DNA from: CAIUKV01 sp041659105
GTDB lineage: Bacteria; Actinomycetota; Acidimicrobiia; IMCC26256; PALSA-555
Direction: 5' to 3'
Length of the DNA: 64,000 nt
Assembly: GCA_041659105.1 (NCBI GenBank)
Contig: JBAZYX010000004.1
Span: forward strand, 16,136 to 80,135
Below the pieces are notes generated by a model, which was not told the origin of the DNA, searched no databases, and saw only the letters and a program-made list of their open reading frames with translations. Positions 49,963 through 57,332 of the stretch are shown in pieces. The first letter of the stretch is position 1; each line of letters starts with the position of its first letter. Both the position numbers and the translations under genes were made by a program.

Positions 49963-50232
49963 ATGGTGCGGAAGGTATCGGCTGCATTCTGCAGCCTGTT
50001 CGTCATGGCGGCGACCATCGCTGTGCTCGCGCTCCCGGCGGCAGCGGACTACGTTCCAGCTTCCACTACGCCGACTTCGCCCGCGAAGAGCGAGGCGGCG
50101 GCGAACCTCGCCTTCACCGGTTCCGACTCGAAGCCGCTCGTGATCCTCGGCATCCTTGCCGTCACGGTCGGTGCGGTCCTCGTGGTGGCGGCTCGCCGTC
50201 GCAGCTCGGTCCAGGCCCCCAAGGCCGGTTGA
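49963..50232 (+). CDS. very small LAxTG-type cell-wall-anchored protein
   Basis: The 89-residue product has an N-terminal signal peptide (hydrophobic FCSLFVMAATIAVLALPAAA, cleavage near AAA-DY). About 24 mature residues rich in Thr, Ser, Pro and Ala follow, then the sorting signal NLAFTGSDS, a membrane helix (PLVILGILAVTVGAVLVVAA) and a basic tail (RRRSS). LAFTG fits class E sortases of high-GC actinobacteria. After processing only a short peptide would be linked to the wall. GGAGG is close to ATG 49963; the GTG at 49966 has better spacing and could be the true start. The role is unknown. Confidence 0.8.
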   Translation: MVRKVSAAFCSLFVMAATIAVLALPAAADYVPASTTPTSPAKSEAAANLAFTGSDSKPLVILGILAVTVGAVLVVAARRRSSVQAPKAG

Positions 50233-50276
50233 TCGCCGCTCCGGCCCACGGGCCGGGGCACGGAGAACGAGAACTG

Positions 50277-50324
50277 GTCGACCCGTAGTCGGGCGCGCGG
50301 TGTGCGCCTCGACTGCGGGTCGAC
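50277..50324. terminator. hairpin between two convergent genes
   Basis: GTCGACCCGTAGTC (50277-50290) pairs with GACTGCGGGTCGAC (50311-50324) with one G-T wobble and a 20-base loop. It lies between the LAxTG gene and the convergent sulfotransferase gene and could end transcription from both sides. Confidence 0.5.
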
Positions 50325-50376
50325 GTCTTTGCGACTGCGGGTCGACGTCTCGGCGTCTACGGGTCGACGTACTGCT
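50311..50376. repeat. 22-base tandem copies of the 3-prime end of the sulfotransferase gene
   Basis: Units begin at 50311 and 50333 (GACTGCGGGTCGACGTCT plus four bases) and a third, more diverged copy at 50355 contains the coding end and stop of the 50357 gene. So the last codons of that gene have been copied twice downstream. An inverted partial copy at 50277 makes the hairpin listed separately. Confidence 0.8.
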
Positions 50377-51298
50377 CGAGCCCGAAGACGCGCACGATCT
50401 CCATGGCGGTCGCCTGATCGCGGGGGTCGACCCGCTGGCGCCATCCCTCGCGCCGGTCGGTGCGGGTGACGCCGCCGTCGGCGGCGCTGCGGGTCCAGTC
50501 GGTCGACGACGGGCGGTCGGCCTCGCGCCGCCCGCGTCGGACGTCGAGGCCCGTGAAGCGGCCCATCCGGTCGATCATCGCCTCGGGGTCGTCCAGGAAG
50601 TCCTCGTGGCGCACGGTGAGGAACCCCGATCCGGGCGGCTGGGTGAGTGGGCAGGCGTTGTGGAGGCACCACCGCACCACGTCGCCCTCGAAGTCCGTGG
50701 TCAGGCTCCCCACGAGCCGCCGGACGTCGTCGGCCCGGTCGGCCAGGGGGCCGTCGAGGAGACCGGACCGCCGCAGCACCCACTCGGCACCCTCCACGCC
50801 ACCGAGGGCCCACTCGGCTCGGGTCCGGCGGAGCGTGGCGAGCGATCGGGCGACCGCGACGGGGTGGCGGTACACGTAGACGATCGGGGTCGCGGGGAAG
50901 TGGTGCCGCAGCCACGAGGCCAGGTTGTTGGCCGCGACGCACTTGACGACGCGGTGGGTCGAGATCCGGGACCGGTTCCGGGCGTCGACCCACGACCCGC
51001 GCACCCGGCCGGCCAGGATCCGCTGCCACGCAGCGAGGAGCTCGGGATCCTCGGCGTCGGGGGGCCGGTACCGACCCGCCACGAACCTGCGGGGTCGGTA
51101 CGGCGAGCGCGGCTGCATGGGCTCGAAGACCAGCCGGGTCGTCCGCGCGGAAGCGAGCACCTCGGCCAGCTTGGTGGTGCCGCTGCGCGGGCTCCCGAGC
51201 AGGAGGACCGACCGCGCGGGGTCGCGGACGGGGTCGACGCGGAGGTAGGTGGGGGAGACCAGGCGCCGGAGCGCACGCACGGCCGATCCCGGGCGCAT
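50357..51298 (-). CDS. sulfotransferase (distinct subfamily)
   Basis: The 313-residue enzyme has a PAPS loop SVLLLGSPRSGTTKLAEVL (residues about 30-48) and a 3-prime-phosphate motif VYVYRHPVAVARSLATLRR. The GSPRSGTT form differs from the GAxKxxTT form of the other three sulfotransferases, so it belongs to another branch, with a different acceptor. It starts four bases after the stop of the KpsC-like gene, so the two form a minus-strand operon. Its 3-prime end is repeated downstream. Confidence 0.87.
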   Translation of the reverse strand: MRPGSAVRALRRLVSPTYLRVDPVRDPARSVLLLGSPRSGTTKLAEVLASARTTRLVFEPMQPRSPYRPRRFVAGRYRPPDAEDPELLAAWQRILAGRVRGSWVDARNRSRISTHRVVKCVAANNLASWLRHHFPATPIVYVYRHPVAVARSLATLRRTRAEWALGGVEGAEWVLRRSGLLDGPLADRADDVRRLVGSLTTDFEGDVVRWCLHNACPLTQPPGSGFLTVRHEDFLDDPEAMIDRMGRFTGLDVRRGRREADRPSSTDWTRSAADGGVTRTDRREGWRQRVDPRDQATAMEIVRVFGLEQYVDP

Positions 51299-51302
51299 CG
51301 GG

Positions 51303-53054
51303 TCAGCGCGCTTCGGTGACGGCGGCGTCGGCGGCCGCGACCGGCGCGAGGAAGTCGGTCTCGCTCGACCTGAGCGCCCACGCGGCCCAGTGCCCGAGGT
51401 CGGGGCTGTCGGCCAGCGCGGACGCGGTGGCTAGGGTCCAGTCGAGGTTGCGGTCCAGGGGGTGCCACCCGCGCTCGAGGAACTCGAACCGCAACCGGAA
51501 CGACCGCGCGACCCAGGGCCGGCGCACGAACAGCGTGTGCGCGTAGCGCCGGGCCCGGACGGTCGCGTCGGGGGCGACGGGTCCGAGCGTCTGGATCGTG
51601 GCGATCCGCTCGAGGTAGGCCGCCCGGGTCGGGGAGTCGATCGTGAACCCCAGGCCGGAGTACGCGCCGGTGCCGGCGGTGAGGACGGGTTTGGCGAAGC
51701 AGGCCATCTCGAGCCCGGCCGTGCCCCGGACGGTCACGCCGTAGTCGGCGAACCGGTAGAGCGACACGGAGTTGATCGGCGTGCCCGGCGCCAGCACGTG
51801 CACGTGGTCGGGCGGGCTCGGGAGCGCCTCGCGCACGATCTCGCCCTCCGAGCTGGCGCCGGCCCCGACGTCGCCGTGCGCGCTGCGGAACACGTTGGAC
51901 GGGTGGGTCTTGATCACCCAGTTGACGTGGGTGTTCGCGGCCGCGGCGAGCACGGTCTGGCGGAGCCAGTCCGCGTAGTTGTCGAACAGGTCGACGCCGA
52001 AGAACAGCGTGGCGTCCCACAGGACGTGCGCGAACACGACGGCAGTCGGCTTCGCGGGGTCGAGCCCGATGGTCTCGACGATCTCGGTGTCCGTGAACGC
52101 CCGGGTGTCGGGCTGGAACTGGACGCTCAGCGCCCAGCGCCCGTCGTAGCGGTGCACGAAGTCGGCATCGAGCTCGGCGTCGAGCGCGGCGGCGGGCGGG
52201 AAGCCGCCGGTGGCGTCGAGGCGCTCGAGGGTCTCCGGCGCGACCGACTTCGCGTCGACGCGGCGGTTCGCGGTGGTGAGGCGCTTGCTCATGAGCGCGT
52301 CGTCACGCCAGGTGACGATCGTCTGGATCACGTCGATGCCGCGCGCGACGGCGACGTCGACGAGGGGCCCGTTGTGGGCGTAGTTCGCCTCTTCCACGAG
52401 CACGAGCGTGGGCGCGACCTCGTCGAGGACGCGGCCGCACACCGAGTAGGTGCGGAGGACTTCGTGGAGGATGTCGGCGACCAGCGCGCGGTTCGCGTCG
52501 AGGTGCAGGTCGGGCGAGCCGTCGAAGGTGCGCCGGATGAGGGTCGACACGACGTGATAGCCGACCTGGTACCCGGCGAAGGTCCACGCGCGCATGTGCT
52601 CGAAGTCGATCGGGCCGGCGAGCATCGCGTCGGCGGCGGCCCGGATCGTCTCGGTCTCGGCGTCGGTCAGCTCGACGCGGTCGCGGGCCCGGACGTCGGT
52701 GATCCCGAAGGCCTGCGCGTACCGGCGGATCCGCTGGTTCCGCGCGGACGGGGTGAGGAGCACGGGGCGCGCGCCGTGCGCCCGGAGCGCGCTCGCGAGC
52801 ACGAGCCCGACCTTCGTGTCGAAGAGGTCGTCGCGGTAGAGCCCGACGAGCACGGCGGGTGCGTCGGCCGGGACCGCGGGCAGATCGGACAGGAACCGCG
52901 ACGCCGCGCGCGCCCGCCGCAGATCGCGGTGGATCGCCCGCTCCTGGGCCGGATTCCGCGCGAACCGGTACGCATCGACCAGGAACGGCAAGCGGGCGGC
53001 CGCCGCTCCGACCCACCGGCGCGCACCCCGATGGGCCGTGGACGACGCGCTCAC
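51303..53054 (-). CDS. KpsC-like capsule biosynthesis protein, candidate Kdo transferase
   Basis: The 583-residue soluble protein has no membrane helix. About residue 380 it reads VNWVIKTHPSNVF (His384) and about 440-460 VRGTAGLEMACFAKPVLTAG followed by YSGLGFTID. These two elements parallel the KxHP and the GFEALL..KPV..YAGWGL features of KpsC/KpsS-type beta-Kdo transferases and related capsule-synthesis proteins. In a locus with a full CMP-Kdo pathway this is the best candidate to use CMP-Kdo, though the match is by motif only. The GTG start overlaps the stop of an 11-codon leader ORF. Confidence 0.7.
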   Translation of the reverse strand: MSASSTAHRGARRWVGAAAARLPFLVDAYRFARNPAQERAIHRDLRRARAASRFLSDLPAVPADAPAVLVGLYRDDLFDTKVGLVLASALRAHGARPVLLTPSARNQRIRRYAQAFGITDVRARDRVELTDAETETIRAAADAMLAGPIDFEHMRAWTFAGYQVGYHVVSTLIRRTFDGSPDLHLDANRALVADILHEVLRTYSVCGRVLDEVAPTLVLVEEANYAHNGPLVDVAVARGIDVIQTIVTWRDDALMSKRLTTANRRVDAKSVAPETLERLDATGGFPPAAALDAELDADFVHRYDGRWALSVQFQPDTRAFTDTEIVETIGLDPAKPTAVVFAHVLWDATLFFGVDLFDNYADWLRQTVLAAAANTHVNWVIKTHPSNVFRSAHGDVGAGASSEGEIVREALPSPPDHVHVLAPGTPINSVSLYRFADYGVTVRGTAGLEMACFAKPVLTAGTGAYSGLGFTIDSPTRAAYLERIATIQTLGPVAPDATVRARRYAHTLFVRRPWVARSFRLRFEFLERGWHPLDRNLDWTLATASALADSPDLGHWAAWALRSSETDFLAPVAAADAAVTEAR

Positions 53055-53101
53055 GCGACCGCCGGTGGATGGGGTGTGGGCGTCATTGCGCCATGATGAT
53101 A
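53051..53101 (-). other. -10-like element and 11-residue leader ORF coupled to the KpsC-like gene
   Basis: On the minus strand TATCAT (53096-53101) is nine bases before an ATG (53086) that opens MTPTPHPPAVA. Its TGA (53051-53053) overlaps the GTG start of the 53054 gene as GTGA. The same 50-base gap must also hold the promoter of the divergent CMP-transferase gene, for which CATGAT lies seven bases before ATG 53105. Confidence 0.45.
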
Positions 53102-53104
53102 GGG

Positions 53105-54310
53105 ATGACCGATCCCACCGACCGACCCGACCCGGCGATGCGGGTGGTCGCGATCATCCCGGCGCGTGGCGGTTCGAAGGGGATTTCGCGCAAGAACGTG
53201 CAGCCGGTGGGCGGGGTTCCGCTCGTCGTGCGCACCGTGCGGAGCGCGCGCGCCGCGCGGTCGGTCGACGCCGTCTACGTGTCCACCGACGACCCCGAGA
53301 TCGCCCGGCTCGCGCGGGAGGCGGGAGCGGCGGTGGTCGACCGACCGTCCGAGCACAGCGGCGACGACGCGTCCTCCGAGGCGGCCCTGCTCCACGCGCT
53401 CGACGTCGTCGCGGCGCACGAGGGTGCCGAGCCCGCCATCACGGTCTTCCTCCAGTGCACGTCGCCGTTCACCCGGCCCGAGGACGTCGACGCCGCGGTC
53501 GCCGCGGTCCGCGACGACGGCGCCGACGTCGCGTTCACGGCGTCGCGCGCGCACCACTTCGGATGGCGCATCGGACCGGACGGCGCGGCGGTGGGCGTCA
53601 ACCACGACGCTGCCCGGCGCCCGCGTCGCCAGGACCGCGACCCCGAGTACGTGGAGAACGGCGCGGTCTACGCGCTGCGCACCGCCGGCTTCCGCATCTT
53701 CGCGCACCGGTTCTTCGGCCGCGTCGTGGTGGTCGAGATGCCGGCCGCGCGCTCGCTCGAGATCGACGACGCCGACGAGCTCACCGCCGCGCGGCTGCTC
53801 GCGGGGTGGGTCGACCGCGCGCACCATCCCACGCGCGTGGCCGGGCTCCGGGCGCTCGTGTTCGACTTCGACGGCGTGCTCACCGACAACGGGGTGCTCA
53901 CGCAGCAGGACGGCACGGAGTCGGTGCGAAGCGACCGGTCCGACGGCATGGGCATCGAGCTGCTCCGGGCCGCGGGCGTGCCGATGGTGGTGATCTCGAA
54001 AGAGCAGAACCCCGTCGTCACCGCGCGCTGCCGCAAGCTGGGGCTCGACGTCGTGCAGGGATGCGACGACAAGGTCGCTGCGCTGGAAGAATGGCTCACC
54101 GACAGGGGCATCGAGGCCGGGGAGACCGGGTTCGTGGGCAACGACATCAACGATCTCGCGTGCATGGCGCGCGTCGGCTGCGGGATCGCGGTCGCCGACG
54201 CCCACCCGTCCGTGCTCGCGGCCGCCGACCTGGTGCTCGGGCTGGCGGGTGGCCGGGGCGCGGTGCGCGAGCTGGCCGACCTCGTCCTCGCGACCCGCCA
54301 GGGCGCGTGA
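53105..54310 (+). CDS. fused CMP-nonulosonate cytidylyltransferase / KdsC-like phosphatase
   Basis: The 401-residue protein has an N-terminal NeuA-type domain (residues 12-235) with IIPARGGSKGISRKN (17-31), FLQCTSPFTRPEDVDAA and YVENGAVYALR. A HAD phosphatase (about 245-400) follows, with FDFDGVLTDNG holding Asp254 and Asp256, DRSDGMGIELL, SKEQNPVVTARC and VGNDINDLACM. It would dephosphorylate a ulosonate 9-phosphate and activate it as the CMP sugar. It mirrors the KdsB-KdsC fusion at 39496 in length and order. The NeuB-like gene follows within three bases. The sugar could be a sialic-type acid or Kdn. Confidence 0.9.
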   Translation: MTDPTDRPDPAMRVVAIIPARGGSKGISRKNVQPVGGVPLVVRTVRSARAARSVDAVYVSTDDPEIARLAREAGAAVVDRPSEHSGDDASSEAALLHALDVVAAHEGAEPAITVFLQCTSPFTRPEDVDAAVAAVRDDGADVAFTASRAHHFGWRIGPDGAAVGVNHDAARRPRRQDRDPEYVENGAVYALRTAGFRIFAHRFFGRVVVVEMPAARSLEIDDADELTAARLLAGWVDRAHHPTRVAGLRALVFDFDGVLTDNGVLTQQDGTESVRSDRSDGMGIELLRAAGVPMVVISKEQNPVVTARCRKLGLDVVQGCDDKVAALEEWLTDRGIEAGETGFVGNDINDLACMARVGCGIAVADAHPSVLAAADLVLGLAGGRGAVRELADLVLATRQGA

Positions 54311-54312
54311 CC

Positions 54313-55203
54313 ATGGCCGCGTCGGTCGACCTCGCGGGTCGCCCCGTCGGATCCGGTGCACCGTGCTACGTGATCGCGGAGATCGGCATCAACCACAACG
54401 GCGACGTCGAGCTGGCCAAGCGGCTCGTCGACGTCGCGGCCGACGCCGGGTGCGATGCCGTGAAGTTCCAGAAGCGCACACCCGAGCTGTGCGTCCCACC
54501 CGAGCAGCGCGACCTGCAGCGCGAGACGCCGTGGGGCCGGATGTCGTACCTCGCGTACCGGGAGCGCATCGAGTTCGGTGAGGCGGAGTTCCGCGCGCTC
54601 GACGACCGCTGCCGGGCGCGTGGCATCCCGTGGTTCGCGTCGTGCTGGGACGAGCCGTCGATCGAGTTCGTCGAGCGGTTCGAGCCGCCGTGCTACAAGG
54701 TCGCGTCCGCGTCGATCACCGACGAGGCGCTCGTACGCCGGACCGCGGCCACCGGGCGACCGACGATCCTCTCGACCGGGATGTCGTCGATGGACGAGAT
54801 CAGGGCGGCGGTGGCGATGGTCCCGGCCGACCGGCTCCTGCTCGCGCACAGCACGAGCGCCTATCCCTGCGAGCCGGAGGAGCTGAACCTCCGCATGATC
54901 CCGACGCTCGCCGAGGAGTTCGACTTCCCGATCGGCTACTCCGGGCACGAGGTGGGGCTCCAGACCACGGTCGCGGCCGTGGTGCTGGGAGCCACGTTCG
55001 TGGAGCGCCACATCACCCTCGACCGGGCGATGTGGGGGAGCGACCAGGCTGCGTCGATCGAGCCCGGCGGCCTCACCCGGCTCGTGCGCGACATCCGGGT
55101 CGTCGAGGGCGCCATGGGCGACGGCGTGAAGCGGGTGTACGAGAGCGAGATCCCGGTGCGGGACCGGTTGCGCCGGACGGCCGGGAGCTCGGGCAGCGGC
55201 TGA
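54313..55203 (+). CDS. NeuB-like nonulosonate (9-phosphate) synthase without SAF domain
   Basis: The 296-residue TIM-barrel enzyme condenses a hexose or hexosamine derivative with PEP. Family motifs are VIAEIGINHNGDVELAKRL, AVKFQKR, YKVASASITDEAL, ILSTGMSSMDEI, IGYSGHEVG and FVERHITLDR. NeuB proteins usually have about 340 residues and end with a SAF (antifreeze-like) domain; here the chain stops after RDRLRRTAGSSGSG. The ATG at 54313 was chosen; a GTG at 54307 overlapping the upstream stop is also possible. Together with the fused gene upstream it forms a minimal pathway. No NeuC-type epimerase is present. Confidence 0.88.
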   Translation: MAASVDLAGRPVGSGAPCYVIAEIGINHNGDVELAKRLVDVAADAGCDAVKFQKRTPELCVPPEQRDLQRETPWGRMSYLAYRERIEFGEAEFRALDDRCRARGIPWFASCWDEPSIEFVERFEPPCYKVASASITDEALVRRTAATGRPTILSTGMSSMDEIRAAVAMVPADRLLLAHSTSAYPCEPEELNLRMIPTLAEEFDFPIGYSGHEVGLQTTVAAVVLGATFVERHITLDRAMWGSDQAASIEPGGLTRLVRDIRVVEGAMGDGVKRVYESEIPVRDRLRRTAGSSGSG

Positions 55204-55316
55204 GCGAGCCGGGGCGCGGGGAGCCCGCAGTCGTGGGGGTCAGCGCCGATTGCTACCGTGGACGGGACGCCTGGGCGTCGGAGACCGATGCGCACGGGCG
55301 GAGGGCAGCCGGAACC

Positions 55317-57332
55317 GTGACACGATTGCCGAGCGCTGACCGCGCCGAGGGCGCGAGCCCGGTGACCCCGTCTCCGCCCGGTCCCGGATCGGGGACTCCG
55401 GACGGATCGACGGCCCGCACCCGGGGGCGATCGTGGCCGACCCTCGCCGTGACCACGGCACTGATGGCGGCCTCCGTCGCGCTCGGTTCGGTGACCGGCG
55501 TCGTTCCCGTCGCCCTGCTGTCCCTCCTGTGGATGCTCTCGTTGGTGTTCGTGGGGGTCCGCCTCGTCGTCGCGCCCGCCCGCCGGTGGACCGCGTCGCA
55601 CTGGGTCTTCGTGGTCGGGGTCGCCGCCGCCGCACTCCGGATGGGCGCGCTCGGAGTGGACCAGGTCCTCCGGAGTCGGCCGGCCCTCCTCTGGAACGCC
55701 GACTGGCGGTACCACATCACGCAGGCGTACGGCATCGCCCGGTTCGGCGGTCTGTCCGATTCCCTCGACTATGCCGGCCGGCCGGTCGAGTACCACGCCG
55801 GTCCGAGCTGGATCGCGGGCGGCCTCCACCGCGTGTTCGGTCTGCCGGTCGACGTCTGCCTGTTCGTCCTGGTGCCGGTGGCCTGCGTCCTCGTGATCGG
55901 GCTGAGCGGGTATCGGCTCCTGCGGTGCCTGGGTGCCGGCGAGCGGGCGGCGCTCCTGGCCGTGGCCGTCGCGGTGAGCCTGCCCATGGACCCGCTGGGG
56001 ATGGTGCACGACCTGGCCCTCGGGCGCCTCGGCGCGGTCTTCCTGGATCCCGAGGCGTGGTGGTTCACCCCGGGCCTCATGCTGAACTCGCTGCTGGCGC
56101 TCGCAGTGGGGATGACGGCCGCCTGGGTGATCGTGGGCGCGCGGTCGATCCGGCGCGCGGCGCTGGGAGGCCTGACGCTCGCCACGTTGATGTCGCTGAA
56201 GCCGCAGTACTTCGTGGGCTTCGTCGGCGTGCTCGGGCTCGGGTACTTCTTCGACCTGTGGCGCGAGCGCGACCGGGAGACCGTGCGGCGCGGCTTGGTG
56301 GTGGCCGCCACGGTCGTGGTCCCGGCCGCCGTGTTCTCCTCCATCGTCGAGCCGGCCGCGAAGTTCACCGGCGTCGAGGTGGATGTCTCGGGGTTCGAGA
56401 GCACCCACTTCCTGAGCGCGTCGAACCTCATGCTGCTCGCGGCGGCCACGATCGTGCTGCTCGCGCTCGTGCCCACGGCCCGGCGGGCGCAGTCGTCCGC
56501 GATCCTCCGGTACTCGCTCGGTGCCGCGGCCGGCGTGGCCTTCCTCTACGTGTTCCTCGGCTCGACCACGTTCCTCCTCGATGCCGCGCTGGTCGAGCGG
56601 TCGCACCTCATCGGCACGGACTACGTCCGCTCGATGTTCGATGTCGACGTGCACCAGGCGCTGCTCCCGGCGACCCTCGTGATCGTGATGTTGGCGCTGG
56701 CGCAGCTCGTCGCGCTGTTCCGGGGCCCGGCGCGGTGGAACACGGTCGTGCCCGTGGTCACGGCCGGCCTCCTGATCGTGCTCACGGCTCCCTTCGCGGT
56801 GTCCGCGCTGGCCGATCCCACGGGGCAGGCGGCGTACGAGCCGACCGAGGAGCGCGACCTCGCCGCGCTGCTCGCGCGCGTCGACGCCGACTCCGGGGTG
56901 TGGATCGCGAGCGACATGGCCGACCCGTCCAAGGACTTCTATCCGCCGCTCACGGCGGTGAACCTGACCTCGCTCGGCGACGCGCAGTTCTACGTGTCCA
57001 ACGTGCAGTACGGCGGCTGGACCCAACCCGACGTCGTGCAGCGCGTGCGCAACCTCGAGCGCTTCTTCGAGACCGACTGGTCCCCGTGGCATGCCCGCTT
57101 CCCGGAGCGTCACGGCATCCGGTTCGTGCTCGTGCGCGACCGCTGCCCGCCGCCGTGGGACATGGCCGACTTCCCCGGGCGCGTCGTCGAGAAGCGCGGC
57201 GACTGGACCCTGCTGGAGGTCGGTGCGGCGCGCGGTACGGCGGCCTCGGGCGCGCGGCCGTGGCCGGCGTTCACCGAGGAGCCGCCCTACGGCCGGAGCG
57301 CCTGCCTCGCCGGCAACCTGGTCCGTTGGTAG
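55317..57332 (+). CDS. large polytopic membrane protein, GT-C-like glycosyltransferase candidate
   Basis: The 671-residue product has about twelve membrane helices followed by a soluble C-terminal part (about residues 490-671). The first large loop after helix three carries LLWNADWRYHITQAYGI, an acidic motif in the place where GT-C enzymes keep their catalytic Asp, and YHAGPSW. The end domain has VWIASDMADPSKDFYPP and GIRFVLVRDRC. This layout is like GT-C lipid-phosphate-sugar transferases or YfhO-type proteins. GGAGGG lies eleven bases before the GTG at 55317. Exact function is unknown. Confidence 0.7.
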   Translation: MTRLPSADRAEGASPVTPSPPGPGSGTPDGSTARTRGRSWPTLAVTTALMAASVALGSVTGVVPVALLSLLWMLSLVFVGVRLVVAPARRWTASHWVFVVGVAAAALRMGALGVDQVLRSRPALLWNADWRYHITQAYGIARFGGLSDSLDYAGRPVEYHAGPSWIAGGLHRVFGLPVDVCLFVLVPVACVLVIGLSGYRLLRCLGAGERAALLAVAVAVSLPMDPLGMVHDLALGRLGAVFLDPEAWWFTPGLMLNSLLALAVGMTAAWVIVGARSIRRAALGGLTLATLMSLKPQYFVGFVGVLGLGYFFDLWRERDRETVRRGLVVAATVVVPAAVFSSIVEPAAKFTGVEVDVSGFESTHFLSASNLMLLAAATIVLLALVPTARRAQSSAILRYSLGAAAGVAFLYVFLGSTTFLLDAALVERSHLIGTDYVRSMFDVDVHQALLPATLVIVMLALAQLVALFRGPARWNTVVPVVTAGLLIVLTAPFAVSALADPTGQAAYEPTEERDLAALLARVDADSGVWIASDMADPSKDFYPPLTAVNLTSLGDAQFYVSNVQYGGWTQPDVVQRVRNLERFFETDWSPWHARFPERHGIRFVLVRDRCPPPWDMADFPGRVVEKRGDWTLLEVGAARGTAASGARPWPAFTEEPPYGRSACLAGNLVRW

